Below, one piece after another: positions 8,683 to 18,772 of a DNA stretch of 64,000 nt; position 1 is the stretch's first letter; each line of letters starts with the position of its first letter. Source of the DNA: an uncultured Verrucomicrobiota bacterium (GTDB lineage: Bacteria; Verrucomicrobiota; Verrucomicrobiia; Opitutales; Opitutaceae); the NCBI GenBank assembly GCA_903898675.1, contig CAIUGM010000008.1, forward strand, positions 1 through 64,000. Direction: 5' to 3'. The translations under genes were made by a program, and so were the position numbers. Under the pieces are notes generated by a model. The model ran no database searches, was not told the DNA's origin, and was given only the letters and a program-made list of their open reading frames with translations.

Positions 8683-10149
8683 GTGAAAAAAGCATTCTTC
8701 AGCCTTCTGGCCGTCCTGCTGCTGCCTGCGGCCGTCTGGGGTTTCACCTACCTCCTCAACGACCACACGAATCTGCCCTATAAATGGCCGCCGCCCGCGG
8801 TCCCGATCACCATCATGCTCGGCAGCAGCACACCGTTGAGCGACGGCACGACCTACAACAGCAGCGCGCAAGCCGCGGCCGAGACTTGGAACAACGTGCT
8901 CGGCGACAATAAATTCACCGTCACCATTTCCAGCGGTACGCCCGGGGACCACAACGGGGTCAACGAGCTGGCCTTCGCCAGCACGGTGTTCGGCCAGCCC
9001 TTCAATGCCGATGCCACCAAGGCCAAGACCGTCCTGGCCATCACCACCGAATGGACCGTCGGCAACCCCAGTTCCAACCAGCGCACTGAGGCTGACACCA
9101 TCTTCAACACCGCCTGGACCTGGGACTCCTATCGTGGCGCGCTGAAAGGCAACAATGTCATCGATATCCAACGGGTCGCGATCCACGAGCTGGGCCATAA
9201 CCTGGGCCTGAATCATCCCGATGAAGCCGGGCAGTCCGTTTCCGCCGTCATGAACAGCAAGATCAGCGCCGTTGATACGATCACGACGGACGACACCACG
9301 GGCGCGCAAAACCTCTACGGCCCGCCCGGCGTGCCGGCCAACGACGACTTCGCGAACGCCATCGCCATCACGACGGGCAGCAGCGGGGCGGCCACGGTCA
9401 ACGGCTACAACACGAATGCAACCAAGCAGACCGGCGAGCCGAACCATGCCGGCAATGTCGGTGGACACTCCGTCTGGTGGAAATGGACGGCGCCCTCGGC
9501 CGGCAACGTCACCCTCGATACCAAGGGCAGTTATTCGGACACCACCCTGGGCGTCTACACCGGCACCAGTGTCTCCGCCCTCACCACCATCGCGGGCAAC
9601 GATGACATCCAGGATGGCGTGATCCAGGCCAGCTCGGTTACGTTCACGGCGGTGGGCGGCACCACGTATTTCTTCGCGGTGGACGGTTTTAGCAACGCCG
9701 ACGCCCTGGGCGCGGATAGCAGCGGGCTGACGCTCAACCTGAACTTTACCTCCACCGGCGCCGCGGTTCCGGTCATCACCACCCAGCCGTCCAACCAGAC
9801 CGTCGCCGCCGGCGGCACTGCGACCTTCACGGTCGCGGCGACCACCGCCACGGGCACGCTCAGTTACCAGTGGAATTACAGCAACGCCGCCCTGCCCGGC
9901 GCCACGGCGAGTTCCTACAGCATCGCCAATGCACAGACCGCCAATGCGGGTAATTATTCCGTGACCGTCACCAACAGCGCCGGCTCCGTCACGAGCGCGA
10001 ATGCGACCCTGACCGTCACGACCCCGCCGCCGGTGACCACGCCGACTTCGTCCGGTGGCGGCGGTGGTGGCGGCGCACCGAGTCTTTGGTTCTGCGCAGC
10101 CCTGAGCCTGCTCGGCCTGGCCCGTCGCCACTTCCGGTCGCGGCGCTAA
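8683..10149 (+). CDS. Secreted metzincin-like metalloprotease with Ig-like domain and GlyGly-CTERM-like tail
   Basis: The 488-residue protein has a signal peptide (MKKAFFSLLAVLLLPAAVWG). A matrixin-type catalytic domain follows, with HELGHNLGLNH (H168 to H178: three zinc-binding His and the catalytic Glu169). Next come a beta-rich segment (ANDDFANAIAI, WWKWTAP, about 220-350) and an Ig-like domain (TTQPSNQTVAAGGTATFTV, about 360-450). The C-terminus is Thr/Ser-rich, then seven Gly, APSLWFCAALSLLGLA and an Arg cluster. This is the layout of GlyGly-CTERM sorting tails, which are cut by rhombosortase. A rhombosortase-like gene lies 130 bases downstream. The tail predicts temporary membrane anchoring followed by release or transfer to the surface. 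Confidence 0.88.
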   Translation: MKKAFFSLLAVLLLPAAVWGFTYLLNDHTNLPYKWPPPAVPITIMLGSSTPLSDGTTYNSSAQAAAETWNNVLGDNKFTVTISSGTPGDHNGVNELAFASTVFGQPFNADATKAKTVLAITTEWTVGNPSSNQRTEADTIFNTAWTWDSYRGALKGNNVIDIQRVAIHELGHNLGLNHPDEAGQSVSAVMNSKISAVDTITTDDTTGAQNLYGPPGVPANDDFANAIAITTGSSGAATVNGYNTNATKQTGEPNHAGNVGGHSVWWKWTAPSAGNVTLDTKGSYSDTTLGVYTGTSVSALTTIAGNDDIQDGVIQASSVTFTAVGGTTYFFAVDGFSNADALGADSSGLTLNLNFTSTGAAVPVITTQPSNQTVAAGGTATFTVAATTATGTLSYQWNYSNAALPGATASSYSIANAQTANAGNYSVTVTNSAGSVTSANATLTVTTPPPVTTPTSSGGGGGGGAPSLWFCAALSLLGLARRHFRSRR

Positions 10150-10279
10150 ACGAAAATCCCCGGCCGCATTTCGTCACTGTCGTTTGCCAGAGGTTTGACC
10201 TGACAGGCGGTTTGGAGATTTTTTGCATTTTCAGTGCTTTTTGTGGCCATTCTAAATTCCGGAATCCAACCTCGGGGTT

Positions 10280-10906
10280 GTGCGCCAGCTTCGTGATTTC
10301 CTTTCCGGTCCCCCGCCCTGGGCTTTTCTGGGCGTCTTCCTGGTTTCGCTGATCGTCCAGCTGAATCCGGGCTGGCGGGACGTCCTGATCTACGATCGAC
10401 CGGCCATCGCCCACGGGCAGGTCTGGCGGATCTGGACCGGTCACCTGGTACACTTCGGGTGGCCGCATTTCGTCGCCGATGCCGGCCTGCTCTTCATCCT
10501 CGGCTGGCTGCTGGAGCACAAGCATCCGTGGTTCAGCCGGGTCGGGCTCGTCCTGATGCCGGCCTTCATCTCCGCCGTGCTCTACTGGTTCGACCCCGCC
10601 ATGGTCCGCTATGGCGGCCTCAGTGCCGTGAACCTCGGCCTGCTGCTCTACCTGGCGCTGCAGGGCTGGCGGCACAATTGGACCGACTGGTTCTGGCCGG
10701 CGGTGCTCGCGATCTACGTCGGCGAAGTGATCTTCGAAGCCGTCCAGGGCGGCCGCGGCGGCGGCATGATCCGGTTCGACGACCCGGGCATCCACGTGGC
10801 GACCAGCGCCCACCTGGCCAGCGCCGCCTACGCCCTGCTGGCGTGGCTGATCGCGTGGCGGAAACGCCTGCCCGTGGTGCACGCGCCGGCATCAGATCAA
10901 CCCTAA
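10280..10906 (+). CDS. rrtA: Rhombosortase-like rhomboid intramembrane serine protease
   Basis: This 208-residue polytopic membrane protein starts at GTG. Rhomboid signatures in order are GHLVHFGWPHFVAD (about 54-67), YGGLSAVNLGLLL with the presumed catalytic Ser115 (family GxSG, here GLSA), and VATSAHLASAAYAL with the presumed catalytic His178. Short length, few loops and Ala/Leu-rich helices fit the rhombosortase branch, which cleaves GlyGly-CTERM tails. It lies directly after a protease carrying such a tail, so the two are probably enzyme and substrate. The SA in place of SG after the Ser is a mild deviation. A general rhomboid is the alternative. Confidence 0.82.
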   Translation: MRQLRDFLSGPPPWAFLGVFLVSLIVQLNPGWRDVLIYDRPAIAHGQVWRIWTGHLVHFGWPHFVADAGLLFILGWLLEHKHPWFSRVGLVLMPAFISAVLYWFDPAMVRYGGLSAVNLGLLLYLALQGWRHNWTDWFWPAVLAIYVGEVIFEAVQGGRGGGMIRFDDPGIHVATSAHLASAAYALLAWLIAWRKRLPVVHAPASDQP

Positions 10907-10910
10907 GGAT

Positions 10911-10980
10911 GCCCACGGAACACACGGAATACACGGAAATCAGACTATCGGAATCCGTGTATTCCGTGTGTTCCGTGGGC
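10911..10980. repeat. Perfect 27-bp inverted repeat, CACGGA family
   Basis: The arms at 10911-10937 and 10954-10980 are exact reverse complements of 27 bases around a 16-base loop. The left arm begins GCCCACGGAACACACGGAAT. This is the cleanest copy of the CACGGA family in the window. As RNA it would form a very stable hairpin just after the rhombosortase gene and could serve as a transcript end or RNA-stability element. Confidence 0.9.
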
Positions 10981-11076
10981 AAAGCTTTGGCCGGGTTCGC
11001 GACATTTAATTGTGACTCAATTTGACGTTGCCGCCTCTTTGACCCTGCTCCCTGCTTCCTTCTCCCCGCTCCGCCA

Positions 11077-12600
<1,524 letters not shown>

Positions 12601-12661
12601 TCCTTCCGGACTCAAGCCGGCCGGACAATCCGCACAAACCGGCCTTGGTCACCACCGATCC

Positions 12662-13165
12662 ATGAAAAATATCGCGCGCATCGCTCTCGCGGCCTTCGCC
12701 GCCGCCTTGATTCTTGGACCTGGCCGGGCATTCGCCGCGGACGCCCCCAGCGAAGCGGCTGCGATCAAGGCCGCGCGCCTGCAACAGAATGTCGCGATCG
12801 CGGCCTTCAAGGCGGCGGAGGTGGCGAGCTTCTGGACCGACGACGTCACGATCTGTCGCGGCCTCGGCATCCAGGTGGCCGGAAAGGCGGCATACCGGAA
12901 GCTGTTTGAGGAGGACCATCCATCGCCCACCACGCTCGTCTACCAGCGGCTGCCGGACACGATCGAGCTCAGCCCGGTCTGGCCGCTGGCCTTCGAGTCG
13001 GGCGTCTGGGCCGGCCATCTGGGCACGGCCACCGGGCCGGTGGTCATCAGCGGGCGTTACTCCGCCCAATGGGTGAAGCGTGGGGAACGGTGGTTGATCC
13101 GGGGCGAAGTCTATGTGGCCCTCGCTGGCGCCGGGGCCGGGCTTCAATTCAAGGCCGCGCCCTGA
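12662..13165 (+). CDS. Exported SnoaL/DUF4440-like protein
   Basis: The 167-residue protein has a Sec signal (MKNIARIALAAFAAALILG, cleavage near AFA-AD). The rest has the NTF2-like pattern of DUF4440 proteins: a helix with KAAEVASFWTDDVTICRG, VAGKAAYRKLFEE, then strands ending with GRYSAQWVKRGERWLIRGEV. Such domains bind small ligands or dimerise, and the exact role is unknown. It is 61 bases after purA and convergent with the aminotransferase gene. Confidence 0.75.
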   Translation: MKNIARIALAAFAAALILGPGRAFAADAPSEAAAIKAARLQQNVAIAAFKAAEVASFWTDDVTICRGLGIQVAGKAAYRKLFEEDHPSPTTLVYQRLPDTIELSPVWPLAFESGVWAGHLGTATGPVVISGRYSAQWVKRGERWLIRGEVYVALAGAGAGLQFKAAP

Positions 13166-13183
13166 CGCACCCTCACACCCGGG

Positions 13184-14293
13184 CTACCAGCCGAAGCTGA
13201 GCACTTCGCGGATCACCCGCGCCACGTCGTCATTCGTCAGGCCGGGATGGAGTGGAAGCGACAGCACTTCCGCGCAGGCCTGCTCGGTCTGCGGCAAGTG
13301 CAGCGACGCGTCATGGTAGGCCGGCTGCCGGTGCACCGGCACGGGATAGAGCACGCCGCAGTGAATCCCCTTCTTTTCCAGATGGGCGCGCAACTCCTCG
13401 CGACGCGGAGTGCGCACCACGAATTGATGCCAGCAGTGGGTCCGGCCCTCCGCCACCTGCGGGAGCCGGAGCGGGCTGCCCTTCAAGGCGTCCAGGTACT
13501 GGCCGGCAATTTCCTGCCGGCGCACGTTCTCGGTGTCCAGCCGGGTGAGCCGGACCCGCAGGATCGCCGCCTGGATTTCGTCCAGCCGGCTGTTGCGCCC
13601 GGGCAGGTCGCTGACGTAGCGCTTGTGCCAGCCGTACTGGCGGAGGAGGCGCACCTGATCCAGCAGGACCGGATCGCGCCCCGTCACCGCCCCGGCGTCG
13701 CCCAACGCCCCGAGATTCTTGGTCGGATAAAAGCTGAAGGCCGCCAGATGACCCCAGGTGCCGGCCTTCCGGCCGCCGACCAGCGAGCCGTGGGCCTGCG
13801 CCGAGTCCTCGATGATGAGCAGGCGGTGTTTCGCGGCGAGTCCCATGAGCCGCGGCATGTCCACGGCCTGGCCGTACAGGTGCACCGGGATGACCGCCTT
13901 GATCCGCGGGTCCCGCGTCTCGGTCAGGAGCTTTTCCAAGGCGTCGAGATTCAGCAGCAGCGTGGCCGGATCGACGTCGACAAACACGGGCGTCGCCCCG
14001 CTGGCGCCGATGGCCGACACCGTGGCCGTGACCGTGTTCGCGACCGTCACCACCTTGTCGCCCGGTCCGATGCCCGCGGCACGGAGGGCCAGTTCAAGCG
14101 CATCGGTGCCGTTGGCCACGCCGACCGCGCCCGGCGTGCCGAGCCAGTCGGCAAATTCCTTTTCAAAGGCCGCGATCTCCGGCCCGAGAATGTACTGGCC
14201 GCTCAGCATCACGCGCTGGATGGCGGCGTCGATCTCCGCCCGGGCCGCGAGATAGGACGCTCTGGGATCAGCCGGTAGGATTTTTAGGTTCAC
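13184..14293 (-). CDS. DegT/DnrJ/EryC1/StrS family PLP aminotransferase
   Basis: This 369-residue sugar aminotransferase-type protein has GVANGTDALELAL, PVHLYGQAVDM, IIEDSAQAHGS (the Asp that binds the PLP ring) and FSFYPTKNLGALGDAG with the Schiff-base Lys192. Members transfer amino groups to keto-sugar nucleotides (3- or 4-keto) for surface polysaccharides. The epimerase/dehydratase gene upstream on the same strand, 162 bases away, could supply a keto-sugar. The exact sugar is unknown. Confidence 0.92.
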   Translation of the reverse strand: MNLKILPADPRASYLAARAEIDAAIQRVMLSGQYILGPEIAAFEKEFADWLGTPGAVGVANGTDALELALRAAGIGPGDKVVTVANTVTATVSAIGASGATPVFVDVDPATLLLNLDALEKLLTETRDPRIKAVIPVHLYGQAVDMPRLMGLAAKHRLLIIEDSAQAHGSLVGGRKAGTWGHLAAFSFYPTKNLGALGDAGAVTGRDPVLLDQVRLLRQYGWHKRYVSDLPGRNSRLDEIQAAILRVRLTRLDTENVRRQEIAGQYLDALKGSPLRLPQVAEGRTHCWHQFVVRTPRREELRAHLEKKGIHCGVLYPVPVHRQPAYHDASLHLPQTEQACAEVLSLPLHPGLTNDDVARVIREVLSFGW

Positions 14294-14305
14294 AGGTGAA
14301 AGGCA

Positions 14306-14400
14306 AGGTTAACCACGGATTCCGCGAATGGACACGGATAAGACCATTCGGGCCGAAGAGTAAACCAACCACTAATCCACCCTAATACCTCAACACTCCG
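14306..14400. repeat. Intergenic repeat, CACGGA family
   Basis: TTAACCACGGATTCCGCGAA followed by TGGACACGGATAA lies between the aminotransferase and epimerase genes, followed by an A+T-richer tail with ACCACTAATCCACCCTAATAC. No gene is seen. Confidence 0.6.
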
Positions 14401-14455
14401 GATTGATGTCCTCTTAACGGCCATGAGCTGGTAGCATCGTTGTGTCCTTCACGGC

Positions 14456-15457
14456 TCAAAGGTAGTTTGGCAATTCCTTCCGATAGTAGGCCAGGGTCTT
14501 CGTCAGCGCCTGCTTGATCGTGGTCCGCGGTTTCCAGCCGAGCGTCGATTCGATCAGCCGGCAGTCGGAGTAGTAGTCGCCGATGTCGATCTTCCGGCGA
14601 TCCGCCGGAAAACTCCGCACGCGGTAGCTGCCTTCGCCCGCAACTTCCACCAGCGTCTCGGCCAGTTCGCGCAGACTGACCTGCCCCACTCCACCCAGGT
14701 TGAAAACTCCGCCCACGGCGTCGGGGTGCGTCGCGGCCAGCAGGAAGGCCTCGACGGCGTCATCGACGTAGGTGAAGTCGCGCCGCTGGGCCCCGCCCCA
14801 CACCTCGATCGGCTGGCCGCCGAGGATCTGCCTGATCCAGATCCCGACAAAAGTCTGGCGGGCGTCCTTCACCCGCATCCGCGGCCCGATCGTGTTGGTC
14901 AGTCGCAGCACGGTGCTGGGCACGCCGTGCACCTGGCTGTAGAGCAAATGGTATTCCTCGCCCGCCAGCTTGTTGATGCCGTTCACATCGACGGGTCGCA
15001 GCGGGTGCTTTTCGTCAACCGGCAGGTAATCCGGCCGGCCATAGATCTGGCGGGTGCTGGCGAACACGACGCGCAGCTTCGGATTATGCTTCCGGCAGGC
15101 CTCGAGCAGGGTGAGCTGGGCCCGGCAGTTGATCTCCAGGTCGGTCTCGGGATCGCTCATCGAGTCCATGTGGCTGGTCTGGCCGGCCAGGTTGAACAGG
15201 AAGTGCTGTCCGCGCAGGAACTCCGGCAGGCTGTGCCGGTCGCGCACGTCGGAAAGATTGATGCTCAGTTTCTTCTCGAGCCCGTGCACGTTGCGCCGGT
15301 TGCCGCCATACTCGGGGATCAGGCTGTCGAGGATGGTCACCTGCGCGCCGAGCTTGACCAGGGTCCGCGCGAGATTGGAGCCGATGAAACCCAGTCCGCC
15401 GGTGATCAGGACGCGCTGGCCCTTAAAGGCCTGGGCGAATGGCGTGGGTAAACTCAC
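14456..15457 (-). CDS. NAD-dependent sugar-nucleotide epimerase/dehydratase with Asn in place of catalytic Tyr
   Basis: This is a 333-residue extended short-chain dehydrogenase. The Rossmann motif is TGGLGFIGSNLA (G20-G26). FASTRQIYG holds the active-site Ser/Thr. The usual YxxxK is read here as NGINK (N159, K163), so the catalytic Tyr is replaced by Asn. GARMRV-type and RRDFTYVDDAVEAF motifs are conserved. The fold and NAD binding are clear, and the reaction is uncertain. With the adjacent DegT aminotransferase it probably belongs to a surface-sugar pathway. Confidence 0.85.
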   Translation of the reverse strand: MSLPTPFAQAFKGQRVLITGGLGFIGSNLARTLVKLGAQVTILDSLIPEYGGNRRNVHGLEKKLSINLSDVRDRHSLPEFLRGQHFLFNLAGQTSHMDSMSDPETDLEINCRAQLTLLEACRKHNPKLRVVFASTRQIYGRPDYLPVDEKHPLRPVDVNGINKLAGEEYHLLYSQVHGVPSTVLRLTNTIGPRMRVKDARQTFVGIWIRQILGGQPIEVWGGAQRRDFTYVDDAVEAFLLAATHPDAVGGVFNLGGVGQVSLRELAETLVEVAGEGSYRVRSFPADRRKIDIGDYYSDCRLIESTLGWKPRTTIKQALTKTLAYYRKELPNYL

Positions 15458-15527
15458 AGGGTCGAAGATGCGTCACATGCCACGGGAGACAAGCGCGCAG
15501 TGGAATCGAAAGATGCCAGCCGAGATT

Positions 15528-15650
15528 GCCCACGGAACACACCGAATACACGGAAACAAACCGAAGAGGATCATTCCGTGTGTTCAGTGTTTTCCGTGGT
15601 CAACTGCTCTGTCCTCCGATGGTTCATCCGTATTAATCCGTGGTGGACCA
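15528..15650. repeat. Intergenic palindromic repeat, CACGGA family
   Basis: The left arm is GCCCACGGAACACACCGAAT followed by ACACGGAAAC. The right arm, CATTCCGTGTGTTCAGTGTT followed by TTCCGTGG, ends near 15600. A fragment with TTCATCCGTATTAATCCGTG follows. The arms are an imperfect version of the 10911 copy. The element lies between the divergent/convergent ends of the epimerase and folC genes. Confidence 0.75.
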
Positions 15651-15657
15651 TCTTCCT

Positions 15658-17043
15658 TCAAAAATCCTGCAGCCGGCCTTCGCCCGCGCCCCGGCCGGGC
15701 TCGATGCGTTCCAGCACCTCGCCCAGCAGGTAGATCGAGCCCGTGACCACGATGATATCATCCGGACCGCCGAGGGTGCAGGTATGCGCATCCGGAAAAA
15801 TCTGTTCCAGCCGCCCGCGGTGCACGAGCGACCGGCCGGCCTCCGGCACCACGGCCAGCATTTCCTCAAAGGTGCTCGCCCGCGCCTGATGGGGTGCCAC
15901 GAGGTGCACTTCCCGCGCATAGCGCACGACCACGGCCAGCAGCGCCCGCGCGCGAAACTCCCCCAGGGCCCCGACCACGATGACCGGCTTGCGGCCCGTC
16001 GCTGCAACCAAAATGCGCAGATTCTGCTCCAGCACCTCCGCCCCCTCGGGATTGTGCGAGGCATCCAAGATCAGCGGCCGGCCGCCGAGCGTGGCGCGCT
16101 GCCACCGGCCGGGCCAGGACACGTGCCGCAACCCACGGGCGATCACGTCTGCCGCGAGCGGCCGGGCTTCCGTTAAGGTCGGGTCGGTGTTCGCGCCGGG
16201 CCGGGGCGCGCCAGGGGCGGCCGCCCGACAAGCTGCATTCAGCAGGCGCGCGACCAATGTCGCCGTGGCGGCATTCCACCGCTGGTAATCGCCCTCGAGG
16301 TTGGTCAGCGGATAGCCCGCAATGTCCTCGCCAAAAATCGCGCGCACCGAATGCACCGGCGCCCCGTTTTGGGCCGCGACCTCGCGGACCACCTGTTCCG
16401 CCTCCCCGGGCAGCCGCCCCATCACCACCGGCCGGCCGGGCTTGATGATGCCGGCCTTCTCGCGCGCGATCTGCGCGAAAGTGCCGCCGAGTTCGACGCA
16501 ATGATCCAGGCCGATGGAAGTGATAACCGTCACGGCCGGCTCGACCACGTTCGTCGCATCCAGCCGCCCGCCCATGCCGACCTCCACCACCGCGACGTCC
16601 ACCTGCTTCCGCTGGAACTGCAGGAAAGCCATTGCCGTCATGAACTCGAAAAACGTCGGCTGCTCATCGGGCGCGAGCGCCGCGATCCGTTCCACCACCG
16701 GCCCGAGTTCATTGGTGTACTCCACGATCTCGGCCTCGGTGAGCAGCTGCCGGTCGACCTGCACCCGCTCACCCAGTTTGACGAGGTGCGGTGACGTATA
16801 CAGTCCGGTCCGGTAGCCTGCCGCGCGGAAGATCGATTCCACCATGGCCGCAACCGAACCCTTGCCGTTCGTGCCTGCGATATGGACCACCGGATAACTC
16901 CGCTCCGGATGTCCCAGCGCATCCACCAGCCGGCGCATCCGGTCGATCCCGAACTTTACGCCTCCGGCCTTCAAGCCATAAAGGTACTCGGTGACAGACT
17001 GGTAATCCACGAAGGGCCCGGCCAGCGGACGTTCAACGCTCAT
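15658..17043 (-). CDS. folC: Folylpolyglutamate synthase / dihydrofolate synthase
   Basis: This Mur-ligase-family enzyme adds Glu to dihydropteroate or folates. AGTNGKGSVAAM is the ATP-binding P-loop. YTSPHLVKLGERVQVD is the folate-site signature, followed by EVGMGGRLDATNVV and SIGLDH. In the C-terminal domain, ILDASHNPEGAEVLEQ is the second conserved block. The Met of MSVERPLAG was chosen (461 residues), because the longer frame (to 17109) begins in an AACGTTGGACGTT repeat. It lies 72 bases after accD on the same strand. Confidence 0.93.
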   Translation of the reverse strand: MSVERPLAGPFVDYQSVTEYLYGLKAGGVKFGIDRMRRLVDALGHPERSYPVVHIAGTNGKGSVAAMVESIFRAAGYRTGLYTSPHLVKLGERVQVDRQLLTEAEIVEYTNELGPVVERIAALAPDEQPTFFEFMTAMAFLQFQRKQVDVAVVEVGMGGRLDATNVVEPAVTVITSIGLDHCVELGGTFAQIAREKAGIIKPGRPVVMGRLPGEAEQVVREVAAQNGAPVHSVRAIFGEDIAGYPLTNLEGDYQRWNAATATLVARLLNAACRAAAPGAPRPGANTDPTLTEARPLAADVIARGLRHVSWPGRWQRATLGGRPLILDASHNPEGAEVLEQNLRILVAATGRKPVIVVGALGEFRARALLAVVVRYAREVHLVAPHQARASTFEEMLAVVPEAGRSLVHRGRLEQIFPDAHTCTLGGPDDIIVVTGSIYLLGEVLERIEPGRGAGEGRLQDF

Positions 17044-17049
17044 TGGAGT

Positions 17050-17096
17050 CTCCCGGAAGGATTGGACGTTCGAGGTTGAACGTTGGACGTTGATTC
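17050..17096. repeat. Short GGACGTT / GAACGTT tandem-inverted repeat
   Basis: The motif TTGGACGTT occurs twice, with TTGAACGTTGGACGTTG between and after, in the accD-folC gap. It encodes the peptide NVQRSTSNVQ in the folC frame. Such peptides at protein N-termini are usually repeat read-through rather than real protein. Confidence 0.6.
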
Positions 17097-17115
17097 GATT
17101 GCCGGCCAACGCGCC

Positions 17116-18012
17116 TCAGCCCGCCGCGGCGGCGGGAAACGGCGCGACCGTCGCGGTTTTCCGCGGCTGGTATTTGTGCACCTGCAGCGCCTGCAGCAAA
17201 CTGGTGAGGCGATCGCGCATTTCGAGCCGGCTGACGATCTGGTCCACCAAGCCATGCTTGAGCAGAAATTCGGCAGTTTGGAAACCGGGCGGCAGGGTCT
17301 GCTTCGTCGTCTCCTTGATCACACGGGCCCCGGCGAAGCCGACGAGTGCGCCGGGCTCGGCGATGATGACATCGCCCAAGGTCGCAAAGCTGGCGCTGAC
17401 GCCGCCCGTGGTCGGGTAGGTCAGAATGGAAATGAAAGGCAGCTTCGCCTGCGCCAGGCGGCCGAGGGCCGCACTGGTCTTGGCCATCTGCATGAGGCTG
17501 AAAATGCCCTCCTGCATGCGCGCGCCCGCGGAGGCACTGACGATGATGCAGGCGGTTTTCTTTTTCAGCGCCCGTTCAATGGCCCGGGTGATTTTCTCGC
17601 CGACCGCCGCGCCCATGGCGCCGCCGCAGAAACGAAAATCCATGACGGCCAGCGAGACCTCGAGGCCGTTGATTTTGCCCGTGCCACAAATGACCGCCTC
17701 GGGCAGGCCGCTCTCCTTCTCGTATTTCTTGATCCGGTCGGGATAAGCGGCCGAATCCACGAACTTGAGGGGATCGGTGGACTTAATCCCGGCGTCGAAC
17801 TCCTCAAAGGTGCCGTCGTCAACCATGCTCGCGATCCGCTCGCGGGAGCCGATGGGGAAATGGTAGCCGCTCTTGGGCACAACCATGAGATTCTGCTCAA
17901 GGTCCTTGTTGAAAACAATTTCCCCGGACACCGGACACTTGGTCCAGAGCCCTTCCGGGATGTTTTTCTTCTTTCGCGAGGCGGAAAGCTTGGGTTTGGC
18001 GAAATGTGACAT
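17116..18012 (-). CDS. accD: Acetyl-CoA carboxylase carboxyltransferase beta subunit lacking the zinc-ribbon cysteines
   Basis: AccD works with AccA to move CO2 from carboxybiotin to acetyl-CoA, giving malonyl-CoA. The 298-residue protein has the normal N-terminal start [11 protein letters not shown] and [11 protein letters not shown]. These positions normally hold four zinc-binding Cys (CPxC and CPKC). Here only Cys26 remains, and the others are Ser29, Val45 and Ser48. The crotonase-type core is intact: [10 protein letters not shown] (oxyanion-hole segment), [14 protein letters not shown] and [15 protein letters not shown]. It probably still catalyses the reaction without the zinc ribbon. 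The order upstream to downstream is comF, accD, folC. Confidence 0.94.
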   Translation of the reverse strand: MSHFAKPKLSASRKKKNIPEGLWTKCPVSGEIVFNKDLEQNLMVVPKSGYHFPIGSRERIASMVDDGTFEEFDAGIKSTDPLKFVDSAAYPDRIKKYEKESGLPEAVICGTGKINGLEVSLAVMDFRFCGGAMGAAVGEKITRAIERALKKKTACIIVSASAGARMQEGIFSLMQMAKTSAALGRLAQAKLPFISILTYPTTGGVSASFATLGDVIIAEPGALVGFAGARVIKETTKQTLPPGFQTAEFLLKHGLVDQIVSRLEMRDRLTSLLQALQVHKYQPRKTATVAPFPAAAAG

Positions 18013-18018
18013 GCTTGA

Positions 18019-18753
18019 TTAACCGTGACCGAAGGTGACCACGTCGAGGCTCAGGACCCCGGCACGGCGCAGGACGGCCGAGCAGGCATTGAGGGTGGAA
18101 CCGGTTGTAAAAACATCATCGACGAGGACGTAACGTTGGGCGGGATTAATGGCGGCGTGGGGGGCCAAAGCAAAGGCATTTTTGAGGTTCTTTTGGCGGT
18201 CTTCACGGTCGTAATGCGTCTGCGATTCGGTGTCGATTACCCGGCACAAAACCTCCTCGATGCGGGCCTGTCCGGCCGCCGCCCGGACACAGCATTCCGC
18301 CAGCAGCAGGCTCTGGTTATAACGACGGGCGCGCTGCTTTCGCGGATGCAGTGGCACCGGCACCAGGACGGCATCGACCAGATAGTCCACGTAACCCGGC
18401 ACCGCGCTCATGATGGCCGTGACATCCCGCAGCACATGCAAGCCATGATGATATTTCAGCGCATGAATCAGCGAGCGCCCCGGGCCCCTCAGCAGAATCG
18501 CCGTCTTGCCCTGGCCAAACTCCGGCTCGAGTTCCTCGCAATGCTCACACTGCCGGTTGACCTCGGTGTCCCCGAAATAAGGGTGTCCGCAAGTCGAGCA
18601 ATGCGGTGCCTCAACCATAAACATCTGCTTCTCGCAATCCGGGCAAAGGTAACGCAGCCGCCCCTCCTCCGCCAATCCGCCGCAGTGCACACAGCCGGGC
18701 GGGAAGACCACATCAAACCGGTCGCGCCAGAGGTGTTGCAGCGTGGAGTTCAT
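18019..18753 (-). CDS. comF: ComF-family phosphoribosyltransferase-like protein
   Basis: The 244-residue protein has an N-terminal four-Cys zinc ribbon (CVHCGG, LCPDCEK, CSTCGHPYFG, CEHCEEL). A linker contains LLRGPGRSLIHALKYH. A type I phosphoribosyltransferase domain follows, with VPVPLHPRKQRARRYNQS and the PRPP-binding loop VLVDDVFTTGSTL. ComF (YhgH/GntX) members take part in DNA uptake in naturally competent bacteria, and their exact biochemical role is not settled. The stop is 6 bases from the accD start on the same strand. Confidence 0.92.
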   Translation of the reverse strand: MNSTLQHLWRDRFDVVFPPGCVHCGGLAEEGRLRYLCPDCEKQMFMVEAPHCSTCGHPYFGDTEVNRQCEHCEELEPEFGQGKTAILLRGPGRSLIHALKYHHGLHVLRDVTAIMSAVPGYVDYLVDAVLVPVPLHPRKQRARRYNQSLLLAECCVRAAAGQARIEEVLCRVIDTESQTHYDREDRQKNLKNAFALAPHAAINPAQRYVLVDDVFTTGSTLNACSAVLRRAGVLSLDVVTFGHG

Positions 18754-18772
18754 GCGTGAGCAGGAAACCGAT

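Noticed and set aside
18019-18753. ComF gene as evidence of natural competence
   Set aside because: ComF-like proteins are widespread in bacteria that are not competent, and no other competence gene is in the window.
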